Source of the DNA: Cardiocondyla obscurior
Taxonomy: Eukaryota > Arthropoda > Insecta > Hymenoptera > Formicidae
Direction of reading: 5' to 3'
Assembly (NCBI RefSeq): GCF_019399895.1
Contig: NC_091885.1
Span: 2,206,501-2,270,500, forward strand
Length of the DNA: 64,000 nucleotides
The position numbers were made by a program, and so were the translations under genes. The notes beneath the pieces were generated by a model that worked only from the letters and a program-made list of their open reading frames with translations, was not told the origin of the DNA and ran no database searches. Positions 50,871 to 64,000 of the stretch are shown here, in pieces. How positions within the stretch are numbered: the stretch's first letter is position 1; each line of letters begins with the position of its first letter.

Positions 50871-53800
50871 GGTGAAACATGCGAGAGACGGGAGGCAGGT
50901 GCTCCGCGCGCCATTGGCCACCTCACCAGCATGGCCGTACCCCTTTTCCTCACCAACACCATCCTGCAGCAACAACGTTACCACGACTTACGAAGATGCA
51001 CGTTTAAAGGGAGGTTCGTATTAATACTCGCCATGGAAATGTTATTGTACGCGCTGAAAGGGCCACTCGTGCGTCCGATCGTTCACTTCTCGCTCCCGCC
51101 TTTCGGTGAGAAGAATTGCTCGCCGAAATACCGCGTTAATTAAAAAAAAGAAAAGAAAAAAAAAAGAAAAGTTTATATTGCACGCGCGACAAGAAATACA
51201 AAAATTGATTGTACTCGTAAATTTACCGTGTAATCGGAAACTCGACAGATCACGGTACGCCGATACGAGGGCTAGTTCCGACTGTCAAATACGCTTCGTG
51301 CACTTTAACATGTTATTACTGTATTTCGATTAAATGCTGTCCTCTGGCTACACGCGGGAGGATAGCAATTACAGCGTCGCGTTCGCAACTTCGTCAAATT
51401 ATTAATAGTACCGTGACGAAATAATTTGCGCCCACATTTAGCACGCAGATAGACCCGCGTCTCGCTCTCTCGCTCTATCGCCGTAAGAACGCAAAAAGTT
51501 TTTCAGCCTGGCAATTACCGCGAGACTTATCGACGAACTATTATTGAACGGCTGCGCTTTCTCGAGAACTCTTTCGAGAAACCAGAAGAAAAAAGGCGAT
51601 TTCGCCGGAACTTCGCCGGCGGAGGAATCGCACTCGCCAGCAGCAACAGCGGGAGGGCTCAATAATTATCGCTCGAGAGTTTCGTTTCGACCACGGCTAC
51701 TACGTATATTGAATGCGCAAGCACACACATACACCCGCGTGTGGCACATCGACATAGAGAGATACGCGATCTCCGTTCCACCGTAATGGCAGACTCGCCC
51801 CAACCGAAGCAATTAGAAGTACGAGGTAAACACAGAGCAGTGCGTTCCCGAGCGGAGCCATTCGGCGTTGGTCCGGCGCGTTATTTTCTTCTCGCTCGCC
51901 TGTAAAGGCTGTAATTAAATATTCCGTGGGGCGCAGCGTGGCCCCTGCTGAAGGAACGTGCGGTTGCCGTCCGAGAGGTCGAGACTATCTCTCCTCGTCC
52001 ACCAAGTTCCTCGCGTATCGCCGCGCTGATGAAGAAGAGATAGATAGACGCGCCGGTAGTTTTGGCGCGCACGTGTGTATAGAACGGATAGAGAATTGCC
52101 CGATGAGACAGTCGACCCTCGAGAGGGAAACGGGGAGGAAAAGAAAAAAAAAAAAAAAAAAAAATAAAAGAAAGGCGCGACGGCCCCGGGGATTTAAGTT
52201 TCTATAAATCATCTCGGTCTCTCGAAACTCGGACCCGTATTTACGACCCCTCGACCCCAGCCGGTGCCTGACCCACGGGACCGCCTTGTCTCATCTGCTT
52301 CTTTGTATTTAACTGCGAAACCTTTTAACGACAACTAAGTGTTCCAGCGGAGCCACGGCGAAGAGAATCCGCTCCCGGGATGATTTCAGCCCGGGCGCGT
52401 GATGTCTTCGGCATAAATTATATCGGCGAGACCCGGTCGGATTTTGAGCGCCGCGGGTTTACTACCGGTTCCAGGAACCGTCGCTCGCGGTCCGTGCCGG
52501 ACCGAGGAGATTGTTTCTACCTCGGAATTCCTTTCGAGTCCTCGACGGCGGGATAGAGATCGCCGAGCGATTGTTTCGCTCGAACGCAACTAACGATGCC
52601 GGTGCGCGACGGGCCCGGTTATTATCGCAAATAAGATATTTCCTGTTTCCCCGATCGGATCGGTGAGTTACGCAAATGCCACGCGAAGCCTCCCGCGTAT
52701 TAGTACTCGAATCAATTTACGTCATTATCTCTCAGTTGCGTAAGCAGCAAAATCTTCCTTCGGAATTTATTCTGGCTGCCTTTATTATACCACGGTCAAC
52801 GCGGGTGGAATCAATCGGCCTTTCCACGTCGAAATACTTATCTGCGTATTAACTACTTCGGGGAAATCTGGCTAATGAGCGTAGCGGAACAACGAAAAAC
52901 CTCGCCCGAAATATTCTCCACACTCGCAGCATTTTAGTCAGCCCGGTCTGCCGGCCGGCCGGCACGTCCACTGGCAATAACAGGCTTTTCGGTAATGCAA
53001 AGAGTAATTAACATTCCTGTTTTAATTACAGCCTCCGCCCGGCCACCCTCTTTATTTTCACCACCCCTTCCGTACCATTAGCCGACGTTCGCTCCGCGCA
53101 CGTTTGGCGAACTGTGCACGCGCTCGCGCGCGCGCGATATACACGTTGCACGTTGAGCACGAGCTCGTATCGGAGCGTCGGAAAATATGTGAGCGCACAA
53201 TATACATGAGTTCGTAACGCGTACCTTCGACAGAGGACGGCCTAAAGGTTTTTAGCCCGCGGTGGCGAGCTTTACAATTAACGGAATTAATATCGGACAC
53301 TCCTATTTATTATGGGCTTTTGATACGCTCGATACGCACCTCCCACGGTCGGGACGCAAGTGCACAGGGCGACGGAATCGCGTTTGCGCCACACAGGCGA
53401 CCAAAAATCCGAAGCTGGCGTATTCGCGCATCGGTGTACCGGATCCGATCCGGATTTCCGTGTGCGGACACCCGTGTGACCTTGTGTGCATTTGAGCAGG
53501 ACGTGTGCTCCGCTGCCGGAGCCCGCGTATGCAACGCTCGTCATATCGATCCCCCTCGCTCCTCTTTCTCTCCATTTTCTCTCTCTCTCGCTCTCTCTCT
53601 CCCGCACTCTGTCACCTCTAGCTCGCACACGGCACTCGCCAGCCCCGCGCACTCGCGCGCACCTTTTGTAGTCGCGCGACAAACGCGTCGTAATACATAG
53701 GTACCTACCTATGCGGCGCAACGATATCGCGGAACCGCCGAGTTTCAATTTCCCCGATTTACTCGATATTACGCGCGGTTGTCACGCCGCGTATAAACGA

Positions 53801-54740
53801 CCGCGAATCAACGACCCGCTAGCATTACGAGAGCGTAACTTTTTGCTCTGAAATCTCGGTGCGCTGCTGTTTACCGGATGCGGTTTTGAAATTCCGATAT
53901 CTTAGTAAAATATTATTATGAGATTTCACGTTTGATCGTTCCTTTAATTTTTTTAAATTATTTTAATTATCGCTGCCTGTTTTCATGGGATATTTTAATA
54001 TAACTAAAAAAATTTAATAAATAAAAAAAAAAGATAACGTTTGACTTTCTCAAAAAATAAATAAAATTAAATATATTCGTAGTATACGCAAATAATAACG
54101 ATGATATATTCATCGATCTTAATACGCTGTCATTGATGACATTACGATCGATTTTGTTCTAAAGATAAGCTAATATTCTCTTGGCACCGAGATCGAAGCT
54201 GAATCGCGTTCATACATCAACGGTATACCCAATCTCTTTTGCGGTCCGTTCGCCAAGACGAGATCTACTTTCCGTGTCCTTCGTTCTTCGAATCGGAAGG
54301 ACGGGAAACGGAGCTCCGTCTCGTAGCCCGAAGGCGCTGGGCAAGAGGATCGTCCCGATCCTCCGATCATTAATCTCCCGAATCGAATCTCGAGTGCCTC
54401 AAGACGATTGGGAGAGGTGGGTACTCGACTCTCCCCGCGTAATTCTTCCTCGTCTCGTCGTTTCTTTCTCCGGCCCTTTTCTTTTTCTCTCTCTCTCTCT
54501 CTTTCCCTCCGCAGCTTTTCGAACGTCGATGACTCTTATAATGCGAACGGCCGCGTTTCTCGCGCTGCTCGGCGACGTGTCGACAGTTTCTTGAGAATAT
54601 TTCATCGAGGTCGAAATTGCGAAAGACCCGACCAGAAAACGCGACGTGAACGGAGAGAAGGAGAGAAAGAGCCGTCTCTTTCTCTCCGGGGGCCCGGAGG
54701 GTGCGCAAGAGGGGAAAGGGTGAGGGAGAGAAGGGAGAAG

Positions 54741-54758
54741 GGTCGGTCGGTCGGTCGG
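54741..54758. repeat. (GGTC)4 tetranucleotide repeat
   Basis: Four GGTC units plus GG occur between a purine-rich tract and a mixed sequence. This is a simple repeat. Confidence 0.7.
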
Positions 54759-57700
54759 AGGTTCCATTTTGTTTCTCTGCCAGCGTGTGGCGGCGCGATA
54801 GCAGCGGCACTCTGTCAGAGCGTGACGTTATCACGACACCCCTTCTACTACCTAGCCAAGGGGTACCCCGCACACTCCACCTCCTGACAACCCCGGGGTG
54901 CCGACCTCGGTCCCCCTTTCCGACACCCGCTACGGGCCTAGGGTACAAACGTGGATCAAGCCAGGGGTTGCCTGACTGGCTGCCGTGCGTTCTCTGTCCT
55001 TTCTTTCTTCATTCACATTCGTCTCGTTTCCCCCTGTGGACTTTAAGACCTCCACCCTCCAACGAAAGAGAGAGAAAGCACGTGAGACGATAGGAAAGCC
55101 GCGAGCGAAACCGCGATAAGATTGTGTAACAAGCCGAAGGAGTTAGAATTTCAGCGTGAAACGGGGAAAGCGTTTTTGCATTCTAAGAGTAACTCTCGTA
55201 CCTGTCGGTGCGGCACTACCCTGCGCGGCCTTCCGGTGGCCGCCGGCGCACGAAACGCGTCACGATACGTGCCCGACACGAGCCTGTCCCGAAACTCGTA
55301 CATTACAAATAGACTTTATGTCTATTCGCGGGACGAAATAATACGGTGCACCCGGGGTATCGTGTTTACTGTCCGGAAACCTCCAAACTCCCCAGCGGAA
55401 GTACGATTTCACTCTCGAGCTGGCATTCAACAATGATGTAGTGCCCGGAACGATGCTCGATAAAATGAAAGGAAGATGATGCCGGGTACTCATTACCTCG
55501 CTCAAAATGCATGAATATGTCAGATGCAATCGTAAAGCCAAGAATGCGGTCGATTTGTATTCTTTTCGAGCTTAGTTTACTGTTAGTTCGTTCCGCGCGT
55601 ACGTATTTAAATTCGGACGAAAGAGTCGAAGGCACGGAAATGTGATTGGCGATGTCGTCGGCGTTAGTGATAACCGATCGTGAACATGAAACGGAGCTGC
55701 GGCCAAAGAGACGGGCGGGAAGAGAAAAGAAGAAAAGACGGGGTTAGACGGAGGCGAAAGCGGTTGTATATGATTTCGGATCGGAGCCAAGAACATTTCA
55801 GAGATCCCTCTCGGATCTAACCAGGTATGCAGGCAGCGGGTTGAAAATAAGCAGCGACACGCCATCAACATAGCATCGCATAGCGAAGGGAACCTCGCAT
55901 TTGACTTTTTTGCCAGCTGGCAGCCTGTTATAGCGGCAGATGATCTCCGAGCCGCGTTCTCTTCTCTTCACTTCGTTCCCCTAGTCCTGAGTACCACCAC
56001 CGGCACCACCACCGCCTCCATCGCCACCTTCTCCTCCTCTTCGTTTTCTTCTTCTTCCCTTCCCTCTCTTCCTTCTACGTTCCTTTTATTTCGACTCCTT
56101 ATTTTCTCCATACGAAAGAGAAGGCGACCGAGGCGACTCCATCATTTCTCAGAGCCCTGTGCTCTGTGCTTCCATCTGATCGTAAAAACGCGCCACTTTT
56201 GTGCCCCTCCGAGGGATAATATCGTCGAGTATGTATATACATATATGTATGTATATATATGTGAAAGGCTGGAGAATCAGACTCGAGAAAAGAAGATATA
56301 TTTGTGAGGAGGCGTGCACGATCGGCGTTGGGCAGAAAAGCGAACAGAAAAATTAGCCGGACTCATAAAGAGAACTAATTCCGCGGATACATCGCTTACG
56401 TTAAATATATATTTGATTCAAATTAATTTTTTTATTTTTTTTATTTTTTTTTAATCTTTACAACACGATGTTATGCGGAAATCGTCACCTGTCGTTACGT
56501 CCGATCCCGGAAACTACGAATAATTTCACGCGAAAACACCCACGCGCGCGAACAGTGCCACATACGATACCGAACTCGGGGGATTCCTTATAAATCGCCA
56601 GGACACGCACGGGAGATATTATCCGTTGACACGCGAACACGTCGACGATATCCTAAACCAGATCAGCCGACCATAAATCCGAGCCTTCTTCTCGTGTTAG
56701 GAGATCGGTCGTACCTGACGAGAAGAAAAGTAAACGAGAGATACGCATTACAGCATGTAAGATTTCAGATCTACGATTTCCTCCTTTCGAATTCTATAAA
56801 ACTTGCACTTTTTAACTCATAAAGCGAGTCGTCCTTAGAAATCGGAGATGAGATCGCAGTCCTACGAGGCGCTACGCTGACGAGGCAGATTTCCGAGGAT
56901 CCGATCCGCAAAAGCAGCATCGAAAATTACGAAAGAAATATCTCCTGTTCCCAGAATTATGTCTACCCATAACGCTTTTTTTTCTTTTTTTTTTTTTTTA
57001 TCGAAATAATTAATCTCGAGCTCGAACCGGTCATTTAAGCGATTTCGCTTTTTCTTCTCTTCGCGCTATTTTTCTCCTACTCTAGTATGTTACATTATAC
57101 ATCACCATGGATTCACACGAATTCTAATTTATTCACAGAGCTAGTCCTCGGAATGAAAGTTTTACCCGTTCCGATTTTGGCATTCGCTCCTTTCATCCGA
57201 AACGCTCCTCTTCCATCCCGTCATCTCTATAAATCTTTTACAGATCTCGTAATTGTCGCGGACCTCGCTTAAAAAAATTATTAAGAAAAAAAAAAGAAAA
57301 AAAAAAGGAAGATTTTTATATCATACTAAAACCGATTTTATTAAAATAAATTTTCAACGTTGCACAATTAATGAGGATAAAAAAAAAGAAAATAAAATAT
57401 TAAAGAAACATTAAAGAAACATTAAGAGATCAAACGCTTTAGAAAAATATATATTGACGAGAAAAGAATTTTCATTTATGGCGCACCGTAACGGGTGCAC
57501 TAGCGGGACAACACATTCTCATCTAATTCGAACGAGAGTTCGTGGCTATATAGAGCAGCCGGTCGGTACTATCAAGGCTGATTCGCAGAGGTGGTTCTGG
57601 AACTGGTGGTTCAGACACTAAGCCTGTAGACGAGGAGAAGCACCTGTGTCCCTGCTCCGCCCCCGGCCGAACCGACGACTAGATCGATGCGAGAGCTCTC

Positions 57701-60700
57701 TCCCTTCTCTGTTCTCGGCCTCTCTCACTCTCTTCTTCTCTCTCGTCCGTCTCTCGCGCTCTCGTCTCTTCCTCGTCCTCTCTCCATCTGTCTTCCTCTT
57801 TCTCTCTATCTCTTCGCAATATCTCTCTGCGCATCTCCGCGCCGGGTTCTCACGGCAAACAATGCACCGCGCGACGCCCTCGAAAACATCCACTTCTCTT
57901 GTCGCGGCGACGAGAAAGAGAAAGAAGGAAAGAGGAGCGGAGAGGACAGAGCTGCTATCCACGCCGGTTCGAAAATTTATTTCCGAGACCAAAAGCTCTC
58001 AGCGCACCGATTCGGGAACGAGTACCGTCGCTCTCAAATTTTCCGGATGCCTAGTGAGATCCCGCGGAGCTACAACCGTTTTGATTTATCCGCCAGACAC
58101 GCCGGACTTATCGAATATTATAAAATCGCGCTAGCTAAACGTATGATTTATTCCGCGTTAAATTATTTAAAATATCAACGCAATTGCTTTAACAAATGAA
58201 ATAACTTTTGATATATTATATTTTTGCTCGAAAAAAAAAAAAAAAAAGAAAAAGAAATTTATTTTGTACTTATTTATATGTATCTGTCGTTAAGATGTTC
58301 GCGATTGATTTAGATGCATCACACGATGATACGTAGTAATGCGCATCCGCCATTTACATATTCGGTCTATAATCCGTGGCGATACAAAGATCCCTCATCG
58401 TAAGGACGATTGCCGAACAATTACGTTAACGAGGATAATCTCACCAGAAAGGAGAATCATCGTCATGAACGACGGTGTATTTATCGGACGTCATCTGGCG
58501 AGTTCGCCAAATGGAATTTGATTGGCCGTTTGCCACGAACAGCTCTTGGTCTCGGTGGACGAGTACTGTGCTTCGGCTGCTCATGTGATTCTCTCTATTC
58601 TATCCGCACGTGTATCTATTCTCTCTGGTTCCTCCATTTCCTACCTATCCTATCCTAGCTGTCACCGCACGAATACGCGCGAATGATATACTACGGTCTA
58701 ACGGCGGCTGATACGTCTAAAGAAATGTAACATTTAAATTGGTTCACCCGAAACGAAGAGAAGAAACGAAAAAGCGTCTTGGTTTTATTCGCTAAACATC
58801 GCGCTGCACACTTCACGAAATTTAATACGTAAAAATAATAAATCTAAAGAATTTATATGATTAATTTTCCTTTTTTTTTTGTTTTTTTCTTTGGCCTGTA
58901 TTAAAACAAAATTTTTCAGCGTACTTACGAAGCTAATTATTTAAAAAAATTCTATTATATGTACGAACAAGATCTATCAACTCTGCGATAAAGCAAGCCT
59001 CTTCTTTCGCGTCTTTATCCGCTTTTCTTCTCCCTTTTTCTTGACGCCCTCGATTCAACCTTCTTCTCCGGGATAAACCAGGATAAATGTCTCGGAAATA
59101 TAGTGGGCCAGTGTCTGGCAGAGACCGGAAATGGAAGGTTGTGGTCGGATACGGATATGTATTTCGTTTGCCTTGGCGAATTTTTTTTTTTCTTTTTTGT
59201 AACGTTTTCGCTCTCGTAACATTTTCTGATATCCGGAGTGTGGCTCGAGTGGAAAATCTTAACTAGAAAATCGCCAGGTTCCATTTACAAAGCATAAAGT
59301 AATTAATTAAAAAAAAATTGTTCATTAATCATCACCGCGATATTGCAAATGTATTACTTGACCATTAATTCGTCCATGTAAAATACGCGTCGACGAGTAT
59401 ATTTGGGATATCCCGCGTACGAAAATCTGTCTCGTATTTCTCGCACGGGCGATAAATGACGAGACGGAAGAATTCAGAAGGATGGTGGAGGTGCGCGATT
59501 AAAAGTCCTTCAGAGGATGCCGCGGATACACAGCTGGCGAGAGGTAATTGCGCCACGTGACTGTTGGTGTATACTACACCGAACCACCCTGCGCGCCCCG
59601 CCGCGAGCTTCGCCACCAGTACCTCCAGCAGCCTCGAACCCCCATCGAGTCCCACTCGGTTCCCACCGCCCCCTCGCACCCCCTCTGGAGGAACGAGCAA
59701 CGAGCAATTTCATTACTGCTTAACGCCTGTCATAAATCTCCACGGGCGCCCTCTCGCTCTCCCTCCCTCCCCTCTTCCCTCCGCGTCTATCCTCTTTCGC
59801 CCGCCACCCTGTCGAGGTTCTCTCCCTTGTTTCACCTCTTCTCCCCCAAAGACTCAACCCTCACTCGACTCCGCATCTCGTCTCTTGCTTTCTCCGGCTC
59901 AATTTCTCTGCACTATGTTTCATCGCTGTTATCCTTCGCGCCTTCTTTGTATTTTTTTTCCCACCCACCTTGCATCGCGTCGACGTTACAAAAAAAAAAG
60001 AAAAAAAAAGATAGAGGAAATGGAAAACGCACAGAATGCCTTCTCGGCACTTTTTGTCTCGCTGTTTAAAGAAAAATAATGATGAAGGAGCATATCTGCG
60101 CGCTTTTTCGCTCCCTTACGCCGTTTCTTTTCTCTCTCTTTCTCTCTCTTTCTTTCTTTCTCGTCTGTTCTTATGCAACTTTCAATTGTACCGCGTCCTA
60201 ATTCACGTGAGAAGCGAAGAAAGCGACCTGGGAATATAATGGATACGACGGATATAGGAAACGCGAGGAAAGAGCGTTACAATATGAGAAACACGAACGC
60301 TTCGCAAGCGTTCTCCGTTCTCCATTCTGTTCGCGCTTTTCGCAGTCTTCCTCGACCGCGAGATTGTCGTTAGACGCTTCATTTACTCCCGCTCTGCGAA
60401 ATTCACCGGTTGCGTCGCTAGGGCCGCGCTGATAAATCACGCAAGTCCGCTTTAAACGCTTCTGGCGCGCGAGGAGCGGCAGCGCGTTTCCTCACTTTTT
60501 CATCGGTCCACGACCGGGTTATATCTCTCGCACGTGAGTGCAGTATTTGCCAAGCGCTGCCTCCGGAAAACGGAGCTGAAGAATGCAATACGTCGAGAAT
60601 AATTGCTCCCTCATTTCGAATCCTCTCTTACCGCGTAAATCATCGAGTTTATATTTTATTCGCGAAATCGTTAAATCGTTATAATTTTATTACTAAAAAA

Positions 60701-62286
60701 GTTTCGAAATAATTTATTCTGTTCTTGCGTTCGATTTTATGCATTGTAAATATATGTATATGCTATTTCCGTGCGTTGAGTCGAGCCGCGATGATTAAAC
60801 CTGCTACGAATGCTTCTTGGAACGAAGGCCTGTCATTTTCAACAGTGTCAGCGAACAAGAAAAAAATCTGACAGTCGGTTGGCTTTCGCGCGCGAAGGAT
60901 CGGAATGCAGATGGCATTGTTCTAGGGCGCCAATGGGTTCCACTGTCGGAGTTGGAGGCGTTGATGAGCCGGCACGGTCCACGGATGTTTTCTACGGTCT
61001 CGTACTCCTCGGTTCTCGCGATCCACTCATTCTTACTCGTGAAGACAGCGGAATGCGATTCGCCGAGCCCTCGCGCGACTCAGCTATAGCAATACGCGTC
61101 CGCAAAAACTCTGTCATCGTCGCGGACGCTCGCGATTAAAGTTAATGCCGGGGAAGTCGCCGCCAAACACACGTTGCTTTGACGTGTTTTCCTACTAGCT
61201 GCGCTACTTTGAGCTCGCGTTATTATTAAATAAACGCAAAATCGTTAAGTGCAGAATTTTAGTCAACGTAAAATTTCATATAATGACATAACATTTTGTA
61301 AATCTTGATGGAAAAAAAAAAGAAAGTTTTAATAAGTTTCAAAGAAGCGTATCGCCGACATGTACGATCGATAAAACGTGTCAAAAGTAGTTGAGGCGTT
61401 ATCCAATATAGTTCACATAATTTAATATAAAATAAACGAGAAACTATAACTTGCATGATAAAGTTGTTTAGCTTTTCTTACAATATATTTCAATATTGCA
61501 AATCGACAAAATAAAATAAAGTAAAATGCAATAAAAATTCGCACATTAAATTCAAAGGTGTCAAAGAAGCAGTGGCGTGAGAATTTCAAAATGGAAAGAA
61601 AAATAAAAAAAAAAAGTTCTGACGCAAAGCTGGATTTATCTCGAGGTATTTTTAACTACTGAGAAAGCCAGAATCAGAAATATTTTTTCCGATGCCGATG
61701 AACCGTGTTCGCTTAAGATCCGCGAGGTTTATGCGCTTCGGTTCTTCGCGCGAGGCGTGAGTAACGTCGCTAAATCATACGCGGTTACGACTGGTCTCTA
61801 GAGATAACTCGTAGATAAGGAGAAGCGAAGATCATGCCGTGCGCGACCTGGCTCGCGTGTATCAAAGAACTCCATCTGCCCGGAGCCACAAGCTCGCCGT
61901 CCAGCCACGGCGTCAATGTCAACGGCCTAATCATGACTAATGGTTCTTCACTAGCCGGCTTCTCTCCCTTTTTCCTCTCTTTCTCTCTCTTGTCAGACGC
62001 ATCGGCGCTGAACTTCACAACGGTACCGAGGTATCCGCACGTACACGTTGGCAGAAACACACGCGCGTATAAAAGCGTCATGTACTCGTGTAATACGCTT
62101 CCATAATTGTGCGTACAGCGGGAAAGGTGAAAGAAGTACAGAAAAAGACGAAGGAGGGAACAAATAGACGGAGGAAAAAAAAAAAAAAAGAAACTAAAGG
62201 AGACGGAGGAAATGGAAAAAGATAGATACTTAGTAAAATCGTTATACCTTGTTTCTTCAGTGGTTAACCTGGCTTGTATACGCGTA

Positions 62287-62312
62287 CCTTACCTACAGTG
62301 ACGCTCACAAGA
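62287..62312 (-). other. Weaker recursive-splice-like site
   Basis: On the minus strand CACTGTAG is joined directly to GTAAGGTACG, the junction lying between 62293 and 62292. The donor half is good. The tract before it (TTTCGCTTCTTGTGAGCGT) is only partly pyrimidine. It lies 21.1 kb upstream of the site at 41187, close to the 21.9-kb step from there to the exon. This even spacing may be coincidence. Confidence 0.25.
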
Positions 62313-64000
62313 AGCGAAAGCTGATCCCTATCTCGTCATGTTCTCTCTACGCTCGGCGATCCGCGCGATCCGCGACGACTGGGGCCGAACAACGGACAAG
62401 AACGGGGACGTGGACCAGCCAGATTTTTGTCCAATTAACATGCACCGCGTTGTGGAATTTTTTGCCGATGCAATCTCCATGTGGCACAGGCCTATATCTC
62501 ACGATATTACGATTAATGTAATTTGACGTCGGTATTCCGGACGCGAGAGCGCCGTGCATGCGAGTACGCCGAGCGCCAGTAACGCGTTCGATCCCTTCCG
62601 AAGATCGGTCCACTTCGATCTTGCCTGAAGACAGAAACGATTGCCGCGAATCCCGATCATGTCCGAGAGCTGAAACTGTGTGTCCGCGCAGATTTCGATC
62701 TCTCTCCTCTCAACCGCATAAAAAACGAGCGTGAATTCAGTGCAGCTCCAACGTCGATTGTAAAAAAAAAAAAAAAAAAAATTTGGTGGTTAAGCTGAAC
62801 GACGCCATCAATTACTGTCGTTATCGTCGATATCGGAATCTCAAAATAATTATCGAAATTTGTATTCCGTTATTACCGAGTGGTGAACGCAACGTTCTCG
62901 TCGTGTCTTCTTTCTTTCTTTTTTTTTCTTTCCGAAATTTTTTGTTAGTTGATAGACATACAGTTAAGAGCTTTAATGTAACAACCAAGAAGCGTTAGCT
63001 ATCCCGGAGTCAGCATATCTGGATTCCCGGAAGATCGAATAGTCGCGCTATAGAACGATTCGAATGAGGCAGGACGAAGAGCGGAATTGCTTATATAGAG
63101 ATGGCCGTCCGTGATATAAGATCCAGCGTATCCCGTAGGAAATCCTGAGAACGGATCTATCTTACCCCGAGGGATAGCGTCGTTGCGGAGGGAGAGAAGC
63201 GCGCGGGAGGAATTCACCTGTCAGCCTGAATTAAAGGATGGCGGGATCGCGCGCGTGTGAGACCCAGTCGGTTCGATTCCCGCAATTGAGGCGTCTTGCA
63301 GACCGCCTGGTTCCCATTTCGAGATGCCGCGGAGAGGATACATTGTCTCGACCTTCATACAAACCGACTCCCCGAACTCCTAACTTCAGAATGTTTGGAG
63401 GACATTTTCATTAATCGAAATTAAACGAGACGCTAACTGACGTATTTCACTCAAGCCAAATTAATCGTTTAGACGAAATTATCGTAGATATTACACTTAC
63501 GTGAATTTTTATTCAAAGCGTGAAATAAAGATAAAATTTTGAAAGTATTAAATTTAATAATTTATAACATTATTAAATTAATGAAAAAAAAAAATCTAGT
63601 TTTTTAATTGAGTTTATTTAAGCATACGTATGCACGTGTGTAATTTTAATATCAGTGATTCACATAAACGAAATAAAGATCGGATTTAATGCGCTAAACG
63701 TTATTCCTGATACCCCCGGACAATCGGAGATTCTCCGGACCGACTCTTTAGTGCGATCCTCTCTCGTTTTGGCTTCTTTCGCGCGGGATATGCCGCGGAG
63801 GGCATTTACGCGGCATCGACCGCGAAACGAGTCGCCTCTCAGAAGTCGCCGTGTAAGAATGAAGAAAGGAGCAAAGAAGAAGGCGAAGAAGAAGAAAACG
63901 GGGAACGATACCGTCTGAAGACCGTGAAATCCGGATCCACTCTAAGCCCCGTTCAGCCGGCGAAGCGACTCTCGCTTTTCTCTTTCGTTCTCTTCGTCTT

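Larger units (their letters stand above)
41213..64000. other. Intronic DNA, hth upstream intron, distal part
   Basis: No hth exon and no other recognisable gene is seen. It holds dinucleotide tracts (41898-41921, 50158-50178, 47386-47410), pyrimidine-rich stretches (54481-54510, 57690-57840, 59750-59900), homopolymers, palindromes at 44387-44418 and 46436-46457, a GGTC tetranucleotide tract at 54741-54758, and alternating purine-pyrimidine DNA at 50705-50870 and 53115-53142. Long frames such as 50415-51143, 54370-54948 and 59548-60079 are low-complexity readings of these tracts. Confidence 0.6.

Noticed and set aside
50415..51143. 242-residue plus-strand frame, longest in the window
   Set aside because: It starts in phenylalanine runs coded by T tracts and continues through alternating CpG-rich DNA; no domain, and overlapping long frames exist on both strands.
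54370..54948. 192-residue minus-strand frame with overlapping frames in both directions
   Set aside because: It runs through CT/GA-rich simple repeats; overlapping frames on both strands indicate a GC-rich open stretch rather than coding.
59548..60079. Two overlapping Pro/Ser-rich frames of 171-173 residues
   Set aside because: They read a pyrimidine-rich low-complexity tract in two phases at once and end in poly-lysine from an A-run.
63250..63290. GGTTCGATTCC, resembling a tRNA B-box
   Set aside because: The surrounding bases do not form the T-arm or acceptor stem and no A-box is at the proper distance.

Overview
This window looks like the inside of a very large insect gene. The only protein-coding sequence I can support is one 77-nt exon on the minus strand (19224-19300). 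It encodes the middle of a TALE-class homeodomain of the MEIS/Homothorax type, so the window is read as part of a homothorax (hth) orthologue. The exon has a clean AG acceptor and GTGAG donor. I could not find the preceding homeodomain exon (helix 1 side) at higher coordinates or the following one (WFIN half of helix 3) at lower coordinates. The flanking introns are therefore at least about 44.7 kb and 19.2 kb. The hth exon, the giant introns, the spliceosomal signals, the many homopolymer and dinucleotide tracts and the abundant CpG (no visible CpG depletion) fit an insect, most likely a hymenopteran such as an ant or bee. The genus cannot be told from this sequence.

Layout: 1-19223 is the hth intron downstream of the homeodomain exon; 19224-19300 is the exon; 19301-64000 is the upstream intron. 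Almost all listed open reading frames are chance frames through GC-rich or low-complexity DNA. I saw no transposase or reverse transcriptase remnants, no tRNA or rRNA gene, and no CRISPR array.

Three structures inside the introns deserve attention. (1) At 41187/41188 on the hth sense strand, a long pyrimidine tract ending in CAG is joined directly to GTAAGTA. This is the textbook form of a recursive-splicing (ratchet) site, and a weaker one lies at 62292/62293. They would cut the upstream intron into steps of about 21-22 kb. (2) On the opposite (+) strand there is a diverged, duplicated exon cassette. It has an exon ending in a shared GGCGGAGCAAC block, a short intron and a 33/34-nt microexon, at 4363-4767 and again at 27333-27793. 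A third copy of the exon-end block lies at 3938-3959. In both full cassettes splicing would bring a GGCGGAG/CTCCGCT stem together across the junction. This suggests a non-coding RNA antisense to hth. (3) Just upstream of the first block, at 3765-3794, a perfect 15-bp tandem duplication carries two E-boxes (CACGTG) and two CRE-type sites (TGACGTC), a plausible promoter for that antisense transcript.

The rest is intronic DNA with simple repeats, G-runs that could form quadruplexes, several near-perfect palindromes (notably 44387-44418), and one signal-peptide-like open frame (40731-41279) that I list only with low confidence.
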